Shown: positions 26,173 to 35,623, counted from the first letter of the stretch. The stretch: 53,719 nucleotides of DNA from UBA3006 sp031401235 (GCA_031401235.1 JANNRJ010000026.1:1-53719); one strand, 5' to 3'. Made by a program: numbers and translations. The notes: generated by a model from the sequence alone, not told the origin.

Positions 26173-26771
26173 TGATCATCCTCTTGATGATCTTGACGAA
26201 AACTCTCTGGGGCCGGGCCATTCCAATGATGAGTTTCAAGAAGTACGACTTCTCGTTGGCGCATTGCCGTAGTTGAAGCAGGTGTGTCATGGTCCGCACC
26301 GAGTACATGCAACATTCCGTGCACGACAAGAAGAGCGATCTCATCATCCAGATTGCCGGCATGAATATTCGCCTGATTCGCCGCAACACTTGGACAGATC
26401 ACCACATCGCCGAGCAACAACGGCAATTCATTGATATCAAGTGACACTCGATCTGGCCCTTTCGACATCGCTCCGGGACCGGGAGTACGAGCCGCATCCA
26501 CTGCATCAAGGGGAAATGCAAGAACATCGGTGGGCTTGCTCACGCCCATGTATTGCTCATTCAATTCGCTCATCGATAATTCGTTGACGAATACAATTGT
26601 CATCTCCGCAGCCCCACGGACCCCTTCCGATTCCAGAACATTCAGTGCCAGATTTTGCCATCTCGGCAAATCAATCTCGACATCGCTTTGTTCATCAGCA
26701 CAGAATATTTCAGGTTCACCGTCACCACCAACCTTGCGAGATTTGGAAATTCCGGGCCGACTCTCAGCCAC
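26169..26771 (-). CDS. ybeY: Endoribonuclease YbeY
   Basis: YbeY is a zinc endoribonuclease for 16S rRNA 3' maturation and ribosome quality control. The zinc motif is HGMLHVLGADHDTP, matching H-x3-H-x5-H, and the preceding region has MSELNEQYMGVSKPTDVLAFPL. The 200-residue frame from GTG 26771 has a longer N-terminus than usual (about 30 polar residues) and could begin later, for instance at the GTG of VGGDGEP. It overlaps the phoH stop by 8 bases and corC by 4. Confidence 0.92.
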   Translation of the reverse strand: MAESRPGISKSRKVGGDGEPEIFCADEQSDVEIDLPRWQNLALNVLESEGVRGAAEMTIVFVNELSMSELNEQYMGVSKPTDVLAFPLDAVDAARTPGPGAMSKGPDRVSLDINELPLLLGDVVICPSVAANQANIHAGNLDDEIALLVVHGMLHVLGADHDTPASTTAMRQREVVLLETHHWNGPAPESFRQDHQEDDQ

Positions 26772-27735
26772 GTCGCTTCACCGCCGTCGAAACATGCGCC
26801 TCGTAAGCCGCGACGATATCGGCGACAATCCTGTGACGAACCACGTCCGAGGTGTCTAGCCGAACGAATTCAAGATCCGAAATCCCGGTCAGCATCGAAT
26901 CAAGACCGGCCAAACCACTTCGACCATCTGGAACATCGACCTGAGTCGGATCACCAGTTATAACCACTTTGGAACCAAAGCCGATTCGGGTGAGGAACAT
27001 CTTCATCTGCTCGGGGGTGGTGTTTTGTGCTTCGTCCAAAATAATGAAGCTGTTATTAAGGGTCCGCCCGCGCATAAAAGCCAGAGGAGCAACTTCGACA
27101 ATCTGACGTTCAACCATTAATTTCGCCTGTTCGGCGCCAACCATGTCATGCAGTGCGTCATACAAGGGCCGTAGATATGGGTCAATTTTTGCCGTGAGGT
27201 CACCTGGCAGAAAACCAAGTCGTTCACCGGCTTCGACGGCCGGTCGGGTGAGAATGACTCGCTGCACTCGTTTTGTTTGCAATGCTTGCACCGCCATTGC
27301 TACGGCGAGCCAACTCTTTCCCGTGCCTGCCGGGCCTAGCCCGAATGTGATGATATTGGTGCGAATTGCCTCCACATAGCGACGTTGGCCCGAAGTCTTA
27401 GCTCGAATCGGTCGGCCCTGATTTCCCCGAATCACTTCTTCTGTGAGAATTTCACTTGGACTTTCGTTTGCGCGAACCATCGAGATCGAACGCGAAAGTA
27501 CCGCCCCGTCAAGGATTTCTCCACGTTGGAGCAGTTGTGTTAGCTCCTCAAATAATCGACCTACGACATAGGATTCGTCACCAGAAATCGCAATCTCGTT
27601 TCCGCGAACATGCATCGCGGTATGAGAAAACTCTCGCTCAATAGTTCGCAAATGGATATCTCGCTCACCCAATAACTCAGCCATGAGATGCGCGCTTGGA
27701 ACTATGACGTTTACGCCGGAAGTGGAAATCGTCAT
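26764..27735 (-). CDS. PhoH-family ATPase
   Basis: This is a 323-residue PhoH-like P-loop protein. After an N-terminal KH-like region (residues 20-90) comes Walker A GLGPAGTGKSWLAVA and Walker B NSFIILDEAQNTTPEQM, then the sensor VVITGDPTQVD. The family is linked to RNA metabolism, and its constant pairing with ybeY supports a role in rRNA handling. It starts at ATG 27735, downstream of a short region with two palindromes (27749-27778). Confidence 0.93.
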   Translation of the reverse strand: MTISTSGVNVIVPSAHLMAELLGERDIHLRTIEREFSHTAMHVRGNEIAISGDESYVVGRLFEELTQLLQRGEILDGAVLSRSISMVRANESPSEILTEEVIRGNQGRPIRAKTSGQRRYVEAIRTNIITFGLGPAGTGKSWLAVAMAVQALQTKRVQRVILTRPAVEAGERLGFLPGDLTAKIDPYLRPLYDALHDMVGAEQAKLMVERQIVEVAPLAFMRGRTLNNSFIILDEAQNTTPEQMKMFLTRIGFGSKVVITGDPTQVDVPDGRSGLAGLDSMLTGISDLEFVRLDTSDVVRHRIVADIVAAYEAHVSTAVKRRG

Positions 27736-27748
27736 GAAAAAGCTAAAC

Positions 27749-27778
27749 AGCGCTAGCGCTACAGGTGTACTTCACACC
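27749..27778. promoter_or_regulatory. Two small palindromes upstream of phoH
   Basis: AGCGCTAGCGCT (27749-27760) is a perfect 12-base palindrome, and GGTGT (27764-27768) with ACACC (27774-27778) forms a second inverted repeat. Both lie in the 69-base gap upstream of the phoH ATG and after the stop of the preceding gene on the same strand. They could be an operator pair or a weak transcript-end hairpin; there is no T-run, so a terminator is unlikely. Confidence 0.3.
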
Positions 27779-27804
27779 ATGAATCTAGCGGAGAACGATC
27801 AAAT

Positions 27805-28425
27805 CTAATCCTGGTGTGCAACAACCTGAGATTGGGTTTGCGCTTCGACATCGTCGGCATAACTTTTTCCGGAACTCTCCGAAGGTTCGAAATCCAGGGC
27901 GTAGTATCGCTGTGTTGTCAAGGTAATCAATTGCGCCTCACCAACCATCCGTGCCATGCGTAGCATCAATTCTGCCGCCCCACCCTCGGCATTTGGCTGG
28001 TTTGTTTCGGGCAAATCAAATACCAAAAGAGATCCTTCGCTGGCTTCCATTGTCATCGCATGTCGCGCCATAAAGATGCTTGCCCCACGCGCAACAAAAC
28101 CTGGATCCACTACCGCCCACACCACATAGTGAACTTGCCCACGCTCAAATTTCTCCGCAAAATTAGTTCGAAAATAGTGCTCACTCAGCCACCGCGTTCG
28201 GCGTACATCGGTAGATACAAGAGTCATTGCAATTGGACGTGTATCGTCCCACACCACCCATGCTCGATTGGTGACATCAAGCAACTGGTCATCGAACTCG
28301 AGACGATCCAACATCTCATGGGTTACGGTCATCTCAACTGTTTTTATGTACGCCCGTCTATACAGTGTCCATAATTGATCGCGCAAGGAAATATCGCTGG
28401 CGGGAGAATGTCGAGTAATGAACAT
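27805..28425 (-). CDS. Hypothetical protein, possible GNAT-like fold
   Basis: This is a 206-residue soluble protein that I do not firmly recognise. It begins with a segment containing LWTLYRRAYIKT, has WVVWDDTRPIAMTLVSTDV and VVWAVVDPGFVARGASIFM; the alternation of strands and helices and the RPIAMTLV-type strand suggest an acetyltransferase-like fold, but the acetyl-CoA loop is not evident. The C-terminus is acidic and polar. It runs toward phoH with a 69-base gap. No function is proposed. Confidence 0.65.
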   Translation of the reverse strand: MFITRHSPASDISLRDQLWTLYRRAYIKTVEMTVTHEMLDRLEFDDQLLDVTNRAWVVWDDTRPIAMTLVSTDVRRTRWLSEHYFRTNFAEKFERGQVHYVVWAVVDPGFVARGASIFMARHAMTMEASEGSLLVFDLPETNQPNAEGGAAELMLRMARMVGEAQLITLTTQRYYALDFEPSESSGKSYADDVEAQTQSQVVAHQD

Positions 28426-28491
28426 TGGCGGATCAAGTTCTCCGGGTGAGAGTACGCACTCTCGTAGAGGTACTGAGCCTCCGCCTGCGTT

Positions 28492-28497
28492 TATAAT
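28492..28497 (+). promoter_or_regulatory. Candidate -10 element for the GGDEF/EAL gene
   Basis: A perfect TATAAT lies about 45 bases before the GTG start at 28543, inside the 117-base divergent gap. No convincing -35 hexamer is present 16-18 bases upstream, so this rests on the -10 match and position only. Confidence 0.35.
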
Positions 28498-28542
28498 AAC
28501 TCATCCATTGCACCAAAATAGGGATGTAGTACCGTTTTCCCA

Positions 28543-30831
28543 GTGAAATCAACTATATTTGCCCGCGCCTCGTGGGGCATGGTTGGCATCGGTGCACTTC
28601 TCACAATTTCAACCATGATTTTCAACTATGACGTCGTCGGTAACTCGATCTATCTCATTGCCACAGCCCAACTTGCAATAGCACTCCCCATTTCGGCACG
28701 ATTGAACTCTCCCAATCGATTCGTATGGCTGAGCCTGCTTGTCATCACTGGCCTCTCGATAACTGGACAGTTGCTTGATGGCACCTTCTTTGATCAACTT
28801 GGAAATCAGGCGATTCCAGAAGGGATCTTTTTGATTGTCCAACTCGTACTTGCCGCCGGACTTCTTTATATTGTCGGCCGTCGTATCGGAAGTGACCCGG
28901 TCAGTGTGCTTGTTGACGCAATGATCGTCGCCCTTGGGGCGTGGTTTCTCATCTGGATAACTTTTGTCCAACCTACTCTCGATACGAGTAACGAACCTCT
29001 AGCAGTTGCAATCATTCGTGGCGCCACACTGGCAATGAGTGCGCTCGTCCTATTTACTCTGGCAGTTTTGCTCTTCGGTGATCGACAACGAACGCCTGCG
29101 GTGTGGTTGGTCGCTTCAGCGATTGCCTTAACTTTGCTCGGCGATTTCGTGTATGCCGCAAATGACTCTGGGCGCGCCATGATCGCCGACCGGTTTGCCA
29201 GCGCCGCTTACATAGCTTGTTTATTTTCTGCTTCCGCTGCGTTTTTGCATCCAACGATTGGAACGCTCACTGATCAAGGGCCACTTCTGCCCAAACGACC
29301 AATTCTGGGTCGATTGGTGACAACAACACTCGCCCTGCTTGTGCCAGTGATTGTTCTGGCACTCAGCGACCCCATTGATAATCGTGACCGAGTCGTTCGG
29401 GCGATCTCTATTTTTGTTCTTGGAGCCGCTGTCACTGCGCGAGTCATTCATTCCGTCCGTGCTAATGCGACAACGCAGCGTCAACTCATTGTCTCGGCGC
29501 AAACCGACGCGCTTACCGGATTACCTAATCGCAGTTTGATGATCACTCATGTCACGCACGCCCTTACAAATGCGCTGGTCGAGGGTCGACAACCAACGGT
29601 ATTGTTCATCGATGTTGACAGATTTAAGAATATCAATGACAGCCTTGGGCATCAGGCAGGTGACAACGTGCTTGTGGCGGTTGCTCATCGACTTCAATAT
29701 GCACTTCCCCAACGTTGCGTGGTTGGGAGAATTTCCGGCGATGAATTTGTAATACTTGACGCATTTAATCGAAGCTCAAATGATGCGATGTTGCTGGCAG
29801 ACCGCATTCTGGAAGCATTTCATGAACCGCTTTCACTCCGCCAAGGCGATGTATTTGTCTCTGCCAGCATCGGAGTAGCCACCTTTCGACCCGATATCAC
29901 CAAGAACGCAGATGATTTGCTGCGTCACGCCGACACGGCCATGTACCGGGCAAAGGATGCCGGACGAAATTGTGTGGCAATCTTCGATGAATCAATGTTG
30001 GAGCGAGTATCTCAGCGACTTTCAGTTGAAACGGCACTCTATCGGGCTCTCGAACGACGAGAATTACGCTTGGTCCATCAACCAATAATTGATATTGATC
30101 TCGGCGACGTTGTTGGCTTTGAGGCCTTGATGCGCTGGGATCGAGAGGATGGCACAACGGTCTCTCCCGCGGAATTTATTCCGATTGCCGAAGAGACTGG
30201 CACGATCGTCCCGATTGGTGCGTGGGCATTACTCGAAGCCCTCACCCACCTTCGCACATGGATCAATGAAGGCACATGTCGACGAGATGCCACGATGTCC
30301 GTAAATGTGTCACCCCGACAGTTGCACGACCCAAATTTTGTTGCGGTAGTCAGTGAGGCGTTGATGCGTGCTCATGTTCCAGCCGAACAATTATGGCTAG
30401 AAGTGACGGAAGGAGTGATGATTGCCCAGCCGGAACAGGCTCTGGTCGCGTTGAAAAAACTTTGCGCCATTGGTGTTCGAGTTGCTATCGATGATTTCGG
30501 CACCGGCTATTCGTCACTTTCACTGCTTCAGCGATTTCCAATACAGCGACTGAAAATCGACAGGTCCTTTGTCAGCGGAGTTGCCGAAAACTTAGGAACT
30601 CGCGCACTCGTTCGAACAATTATTGCAATGGGAGAATCACTCGGTCTCGACATGGTCGCCGAGGGCGTGGAGAGTGTTCGCCAATTGCAAGTCCTGGCTG
30701 AACTTCGATGCCCAAAAGCACAGGGCTATCTGATAAGCCACCCAGTACCGCCCGACTCAATGGCCAGTACGGTTGCGGCGCTTGATCAACTTGGTTCTTG
30801 GCCGCGACTGCGGGGACCGACGCCTTCTTAG
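28543..30831 (+). CDS. Membrane GGDEF-EAL c-di-GMP protein
   Basis: This is a 762-residue protein. About nine hydrophobic segments fill residues 1-305, then a GGDEF domain (about 320-485; TDALTGLPNRSLM, VDRFKNINDSLGHQAGD, active loop RISGDEFVIL) and an EAL domain (about 500-750; GFEALMRWD, VNVSPRQL, IDDFGTGYSSLSLL, KIDRSFVSG, AEGVES). The loop is SGDEF, still compatible with cyclase activity, and the RxxD inhibitory site is absent. The EAL residues look complete, so phosphodiesterase activity is likely. GTG 28543 is the start; it is convergent with the USP gene. Confidence 0.93.
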   Translation: MKSTIFARASWGMVGIGALLTISTMIFNYDVVGNSIYLIATAQLAIALPISARLNSPNRFVWLSLLVITGLSITGQLLDGTFFDQLGNQAIPEGIFLIVQLVLAAGLLYIVGRRIGSDPVSVLVDAMIVALGAWFLIWITFVQPTLDTSNEPLAVAIIRGATLAMSALVLFTLAVLLFGDRQRTPAVWLVASAIALTLLGDFVYAANDSGRAMIADRFASAAYIACLFSASAAFLHPTIGTLTDQGPLLPKRPILGRLVTTTLALLVPVIVLALSDPIDNRDRVVRAISIFVLGAAVTARVIHSVRANATTQRQLIVSAQTDALTGLPNRSLMITHVTHALTNALVEGRQPTVLFIDVDRFKNINDSLGHQAGDNVLVAVAHRLQYALPQRCVVGRISGDEFVILDAFNRSSNDAMLLADRILEAFHEPLSLRQGDVFVSASIGVATFRPDITKNADDLLRHADTAMYRAKDAGRNCVAIFDESMLERVSQRLSVETALYRALERRELRLVHQPIIDIDLGDVVGFEALMRWDREDGTTVSPAEFIPIAEETGTIVPIGAWALLEALTHLRTWINEGTCRRDATMSVNVSPRQLHDPNFVAVVSEALMRAHVPAEQLWLEVTEGVMIAQPEQALVALKKLCAIGVRVAIDDFGTGYSSLSLLQRFPIQRLKIDRSFVSGVAENLGTRALVRTIIAMGESLGLDMVAEGVESVRQLQVLAELRCPKAQGYLISHPVPPDSMASTVAALDQLGSWPRLRGPTPS

Positions 30832-30854
30832 CGGGATAACTATTTGATCCAGTG

Positions 30855-31292
30855 TTATTTGGCCGGGACTATTACCACCGGACAATCGGCATGATTTGCA
30901 ACTTGTTGTGCCACAGAACCAAGTAACAGACCGGCAAAACCTCCGTGCCCACGACTTCCAACAACGAGCAAATCGGCCGATTTTGAAGCGGTAATCAGGT
31001 GTTCCGACGCCGAACCTCGTTCAACCCGAGTGATGACATCGATTTTCGGATCAATACCGGCAACCGTTGCTACAGCGGCCGCAACGATCTTGTTTGCTTC
31101 AGCCACCATCTCTTCCATTGGAAACATCATTGGCATCATCGCCATGGGATCAATCACAAACGGCATCGACCATGAGTGGATAATTTCAATTTTCGAGTTT
31201 CTTAACTTCGCTTCATAGGCTGCCCACAACACCGCCTGCAACGAAGCCGCTGATCCGTCAACTCCAACGACAACCCGTCCATAGTTCGACAT
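30855..31292 (-). CDS. Universal stress protein (UspA family)
   Basis: This is a 145-residue single USP domain. It has VVVGVDGSAASLQAVLWA at the start and the ATP-binding GSRGHGGFAGLLLGSVAQQ at the end, so it belongs to the ATP-binding type. A Met-rich insert, PMAMMPMMFPMEEM, lies near residues 50-63. ATG 31292 has an ideal AAGGAGG ribosome site, unusual for this window and suggesting strong expression. It follows the NAD(P)HX dehydratase gene by 51 bases on the same strand. Confidence 0.93.
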   Translation of the reverse strand: MSNYGRVVVGVDGSAASLQAVLWAAYEAKLRNSKIEIIHSWSMPFVIDPMAMMPMMFPMEEMVAEANKIVAAAVATVAGIDPKIDVITRVERGSASEHLITASKSADLLVVGSRGHGGFAGLLLGSVAQQVANHADCPVVIVPAK

Positions 31293-31343
31293 GATGCCTC
31301 CTTATAGGTCCGTACTCCAACTCTATCCGCGACGACGTTGCGA

Positions 31344-32132
31344 CTAACTAGGAATAACACCTGGCAAGAGATCGGGCAGATCGTCAGCGATGAGGCCAAA
31401 ACCAAAACGAGATGCTGCGGCGCCGTGCAACCATACTGCCGCAGCCGCAGCCGAATATTCATCCATCCCTTGGGCTAACAATCCGACAATAATTCCGGCG
31501 AGCACATCACCGGATCCCGCCGTGGCAAGAGTCGGTGGCGCATTAGTGTTGATGATCGTGCGACCGTCTGGTGCGGCAATAACCGTCTCCACACCCTTGA
31601 GCACAACCACTGCTCCGCTTTGTTGCGCCGCCGTTCGAGCGCGACTGACTCGATCGATGTCGGTATCAAAAATTCGAGCGAACTCTCCTTCGTGCGGAGT
31701 AATAACACATGGTCCGGTTATGGCGCTGAATAATACATTTGGATCATTTTGAAACACTGTGATTGCATCAGCGTCCAACACCACTGGTTTTTTAGATGCA
31801 AGAAGAGTGAGTGCGCGAAAACGGGTGACTTCATCAACACCAGCCCCAGGTCCGAGGAGAAATGCAGAGACTCGTCGATCGCTGGTCAAACTCTTGAGGT
31901 CATCATCGGATTCAATTACTCGCACCAGAGTGCTTTCTACCGATGTTGCGTAGACCACAAACGCCTCGGGTGAAACGACAATAGTTGTGATTCCTGCTCC
32001 AATGCGAGCCGCCGAACGTGCTGCTAAGCGTGCCGCACCCGTCATCGGGAACCCCCCAAAAATTACGGCGTGACCGCGACTGTATTTGTCGGTTGTTGAA
32101 TTAGGGCTAGGAAACACATGTTTCCACAGCAC
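31344..32132 (-). CDS. nnrD: ADP-dependent NAD(P)H-hydrate dehydratase
   Basis: NnrD repairs hydrated NAD(P)H. The 262-residue ribokinase-fold protein shows DKYSRGHAVIFGGFPMTGAA, FLLGPGAGVDE, PVVLDADAI, CVITPHEGEFARIF, VVLKGVET and the catalytic ATAGSGDVLAGIIVGLL. The epimerase half (NnrE), often fused in front, is absent; this is the stand-alone dehydratase. The start is GTG 32132, a few codons ahead of the conserved region. It lies in a minus-strand run with the DUF1295 and USP genes. Confidence 0.92.
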   Translation of the reverse strand: MLWKHVFPSPNSTTDKYSRGHAVIFGGFPMTGAARLAARSAARIGAGITTIVVSPEAFVVYATSVESTLVRVIESDDDLKSLTSDRRVSAFLLGPGAGVDEVTRFRALTLLASKKPVVLDADAITVFQNDPNVLFSAITGPCVITPHEGEFARIFDTDIDRVSRARTAAQQSGAVVVLKGVETVIAAPDGRTIINTNAPPTLATAGSGDVLAGIIVGLLAQGMDEYSAAAAAVWLHGAAASRFGFGLIADDLPDLLPGVIPS

Positions 32133-32165
32133 CGGAGAATTTTGCTTAGTAGTCAGACATTCATT

Positions 32166-32969
32166 CTAAAGTTGCGAGTCAGATTTTGAACGTCTCGGAA
32201 GTCTGGGAATGAATGCGCTTGTAACCCGCTGATACTCGACATATTCCGGCCGCCTTCGAATGATGGTCTTTTCCAGAAAGGCGACCCCTGAAATTCTCAA
32301 TAGCAAGATAGTCATCACGGCCGCTCCAATAAGTCCAAAACGGCCCGATGCTGACTCGAATGCAATAATCGCCAATCCCCACCACACCATGCAGTCGCCG
32401 AAGTAATTTGGATGTCGGGTAAATCTCCACAAACCAGTTTGCAGAACTTTCCCAGAATTTTGCGGAAGTGCTTTAAACCGTACCAATTGCAGATCACTAA
32501 TTGACTCAAATAGAATTCCGATGAACCAAATGACGGATCCAATAATTGACAACAGTCCAAGTGACGGCGTTGCATCGACTTGACTTAATTGAAGTGGAAG
32601 TGACACCACCCACATCAAGACGCCCTGTACGACAAACACCTGGAATAGGCTCACGAACCAAAAACTCTGACCGTGGTGTTTGCGCATTGCTCGATATCGA
32701 AAGTCCTCACCGTGCCCAATATTTCGCAATGCCAAATGACCCGACAAACGCGCACCCCAAATGGTTGCCAACACCGCGATCAGTATCCCTCGCGTTGAAT
32801 TCCCATTGCCCACCAAAACGCTTACCCATGCAATGAGGACAAAACCTAAGCCCCAGGCGATATCGACAATTGAAGCGTTCTTCAGCGCAATGCTGAGCAG
32901 CCACAAACAAAACATCATTAAGCCGACAAACAGGCCCGCCGAAACGAGGACGTCACCTATATTCGACAT
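32166..32969 (-). CDS. DUF1295 membrane protein (steroid 5-alpha-reductase-like)
   Basis: This is a 267-residue protein with about seven TM segments. The signature for DUF1295 and related C-terminal methyltransferase/reductase folds is present: TIWGARLSGHLALRNIGHGEDFRY, FSLFQVF-like helix, and GLWRFTRHPNYFGDCMVWWG, then FLEKTIIRRRPEYVEYQRVTSAFIP. It likely acts on a lipid substrate with NADPH, but no member near this one has a role I can name. It is 11 bases downstream of the DUF2142 gene. Confidence 0.88.
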   Translation of the reverse strand: MSNIGDVLVSAGLFVGLMMFCLWLLSIALKNASIVDIAWGLGFVLIAWVSVLVGNGNSTRGILIAVLATIWGARLSGHLALRNIGHGEDFRYRAMRKHHGQSFWFVSLFQVFVVQGVLMWVVSLPLQLSQVDATPSLGLLSIIGSVIWFIGILFESISDLQLVRFKALPQNSGKVLQTGLWRFTRHPNYFGDCMVWWGLAIIAFESASGRFGLIGAAVMTILLLRISGVAFLEKTIIRRRPEYVEYQRVTSAFIPRLPRRSKSDSQL

Positions 32970-32979
32970 CTACTTGATG

Positions 32980-34827
32980 CTAGTGCTTCACTTTCTCGGC
33001 ACCCATAACCACAACTCCAACACCAGCCGACGTAACGCCTAGCAACACGATCGACCAAATAGTCCCCATCGGTGGGGACCACACTGGATGAGAGAACATG
33101 TCAAGCGCATTATCGCCGATGACACCGACCGAATATCGACGCAACGCGGCCAAACCGCTGCCAACAACTACCCCACTCCAGATGGCAACCGCCAGCCATT
33201 TACTTCGATTGGAGATTTGAAGATACCGCGCCCCAACAATTGGTATCCCAACCAACAGAGGCGTCAAGTGTCGTCCTTGAACCCCGAACCCTCTCAAAAT
33301 ATCGTAATAATTGAGATCCTCGGCAATGATCAACGCAATACAGGCAACGCCGAGAAGACCCATCGCGCGTTTCGCTGACCGACTCAAACTTCGCCAACCA
33401 ACCCCGACCAGCGTTACGGTCGTCACCAGGATTACCAATGCGAGCGGACGTGGAGTAGCCGTGTCCAACCACCCGTAGTTACCGATGGATTCATCAATCA
33501 CCCGAGGAATATCGCCAATTGCGTGAAGCAACTGCTCACCAAACGGAATTTTTGGAAATCCCGCCGTCATCTGTGAATCAACGACCGAATTGAAAATGAA
33601 TACATACCACCAGATCATGAACACCGCAGCAATCAAATGGAGGCCATAGACGACAACGTGTTTGCGCACATGAATATGCAGAGTTTTGATCGATGCCAAT
33701 CCGATCACGACAACTCCGACTACTACTGCATATAACAAAACTCCTAACGGTCGCCCCGCAATAAGGATTACTCCGGAAAGTGCCACCGCTACTGACTCAA
33801 GACGATGCACATCGGTGGCCGATACAAAACTTGGAAGCGTGGCCCACAAAGCCACCGCCGCACAGATTTCTAGACCACTTGGGCTAATCACCGAAGAAAT
33901 GAAAATCACGCCTGGTGTAATGGCGATGAGCAACGGCAACACCGAAAGAGATCTGCGTTTTAGGCAGACAAAAGCGAACGCGAGCAATAACGACGATGTG
34001 GCGGCAATCAGCGCTCGAGAAAGCCGAAATGCGGAATCGTTGGGGCCAGCAAACGTACCAATGCCGCTTATCGCAAACCCACCGGGTGGATATCGCCCCA
34101 TCCCGGTCCATGCTGGATGATCAATTATGGGCTGATCTTCAATCGACGTATTGCAAGCAGGCTTGTCGGCATAAGGCACGAAACATGCAGGAATCTGGTG
34201 TGCAACTCCAAACTGTGGATCAATGTTCACCTCGGTCGACCAGTATGACAAATTCAAATTTGAAGATACTCGCGACTGATCCACAGAACCATAGGTTGAT
34301 GTTGACTCTCGGGGAAGTTGCCCGTCGATAGTTGCATTGGGCAATGGCAATGTCACAACATTGTCGCCTGCCGCTGGTTCTATGAAAACGAGGGTTCCAT
34401 CATTGAGTTCGGCATAGACGGAGTACAACCGTCGCTCATTATTTGGCACTCTGACGGTGACCGAAAATCCAACTAGCGTCTCCGTATCAATCGAAAGGAA
34501 GTCAGCCACATCTTCGCGCGGTTCCGAAGGCCCCCCTTCTCCTGCAACTTGGCCATCAACAGCAACAATGACACGTCGAATCCCTGATTCGCTATCAAAC
34601 GCCCAGCCATCGACAGTGAGTAACCACCGATCAACATCTTTGCCAATGAACTCACCACGAATGACTGCCGCCGACTTGATGAAATTTGACGGCTCGTCTG
34701 GACCTGCGCCTAAGGGCACAAGTTGCGACCACAACAGCATGCAGGCAAACATTGTCACGCCAAACAGAATCCCCCAACGAAGCGAATGTACGGATTTACT
34801 ATCATCCATGTTTAGATTTGCTTGCAC
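32980..34827 (-). CDS. DUF2142-family polytopic membrane protein
   Basis: This is a protein of up to 615 residues. One N-terminal TM (about 18-38) is followed by PLGAGPDEPSNFIKSA, the DUF2142 marker resembling the catalytic Asp-Glu of GT-C enzymes, then about 200 extracellular residues rich in beta strands and about ten TM segments to the end. I infer a GT-C-like glycosyltransferase that uses a polyprenyl-phosphate sugar. GTG 34827 or ATG 34809 may be the start. The polyprenol-phosphate mannosyltransferase gene begins divergently 37 bases away, which fits a donor-and-user pair. Confidence 0.82.
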   Translation of the reverse strand: MQANLNMDDSKSVHSLRWGILFGVTMFACMLLWSQLVPLGAGPDEPSNFIKSAAVIRGEFIGKDVDRWLLTVDGWAFDSESGIRRVIVAVDGQVAGEGGPSEPREDVADFLSIDTETLVGFSVTVRVPNNERRLYSVYAELNDGTLVFIEPAAGDNVVTLPLPNATIDGQLPRESTSTYGSVDQSRVSSNLNLSYWSTEVNIDPQFGVAHQIPACFVPYADKPACNTSIEDQPIIDHPAWTGMGRYPPGGFAISGIGTFAGPNDSAFRLSRALIAATSSLLLAFAFVCLKRRSLSVLPLLIAITPGVIFISSVISPSGLEICAAVALWATLPSFVSATDVHRLESVAVALSGVILIAGRPLGVLLYAVVVGVVVIGLASIKTLHIHVRKHVVVYGLHLIAAVFMIWWYVFIFNSVVDSQMTAGFPKIPFGEQLLHAIGDIPRVIDESIGNYGWLDTATPRPLALVILVTTVTLVGVGWRSLSRSAKRAMGLLGVACIALIIAEDLNYYDILRGFGVQGRHLTPLLVGIPIVGARYLQISNRSKWLAVAIWSGVVVGSGLAALRRYSVGVIGDNALDMFSHPVWSPPMGTIWSIVLLGVTSAGVGVVVMGAEKVKH

Positions 34828-34864
34828 ATACCAAGACTAGAGTTGGACTCGAGAATCACACACC

Positions 34865-35623
34865 ATGCTGGACTTAAATGGCCAAAATTCAGTGCTTGTA
34901 TTGCCGACATACAACGAAGTCGAAAACCTCGAATCTTTTGTTCGTGCGGTCCAACACAGTTGCCCGTTTATACATATTCTGATCATCGATGATGACAGTC
35001 CGGATGGAACAGGCGAAGTAGCGGATCAACTATCTATCGCAATTGATACCGTCGAAGTGATCCATCGAATTGGTCAGCGTGGATTAGGGAGCGCCTACCG
35101 GGCTGGGTTCGCCGCGTTGAACTCCAAAAACTTCGAAGCCGTAGTCACTATGGACGCGGACTTTTCCCATAACCCAGCGGTGATACCCAACCTTCTCTCA
35201 AAACTTCAATCTGGTGCTGATGTCGTTATCGGTTCGCGGTATGTCAACGGTGGTGATATTCACGGGTGGCCACTACACCGAAAACTTCTGTCGCGCTGGG
35301 GAAATTCATATACCAGATGGGTGTTGCGGCTAAAGGTGCAAGATTGCACGTCCGGTTTTCGGGCGTATTCGTCGAGCGCACTGGCATCGATCAATCCCTC
35401 TCTCGAGCACGGCGAAGGGTACGTTTCTCTGACTGCCCTCCTCCGACGAGCTCAACAACACCACCTGACCATGGTTGAAATACCAATTACTTATACAAAT
35501 CGAATTCAGGGCACTTCAAAAATGTCGTGGCGAATTGTTCTTGAATCAATGTTTCTCGTGACAATATTGGGAATCAGAGATGCACTACGTCGAACCGGCA
35601 AAAAATTTCGCCCAACTACTTAA
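34865..35623 (+). CDS. Polyprenol monophosphomannose synthase-like GT2
   Basis: This is a 252-residue family 2 glycosyltransferase without TM helices. It has LVLPTYNEVENLESFV, the IIDDDSPDGTGEVAD nucleotide site, RGLGSAYRAGF, VTMDADFSHNP (metal-binding DAD), DVVIGSRYVNGGDIHGWP and VQDCTSGFRAYS, all as in Ppm1/DPM1 enzymes that make polyprenyl-phosphate mannose. These supply mannose to extracytoplasmic GT-C transferases. Start ATG 34865. It converges on the DUF3048 gene with an 8-base overlap. Confidence 0.92.
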   Translation: MLDLNGQNSVLVLPTYNEVENLESFVRAVQHSCPFIHILIIDDDSPDGTGEVADQLSIAIDTVEVIHRIGQRGLGSAYRAGFAALNSKNFEAVVTMDADFSHNPAVIPNLLSKLQSGADVVIGSRYVNGGDIHGWPLHRKLLSRWGNSYTRWVLRLKVQDCTSGFRAYSSSALASINPSLEHGEGYVSLTALLRRAQQHHLTMVEIPITYTNRIQGTSKMSWRIVLESMFLVTILGIRDALRRTGKKFRPTT

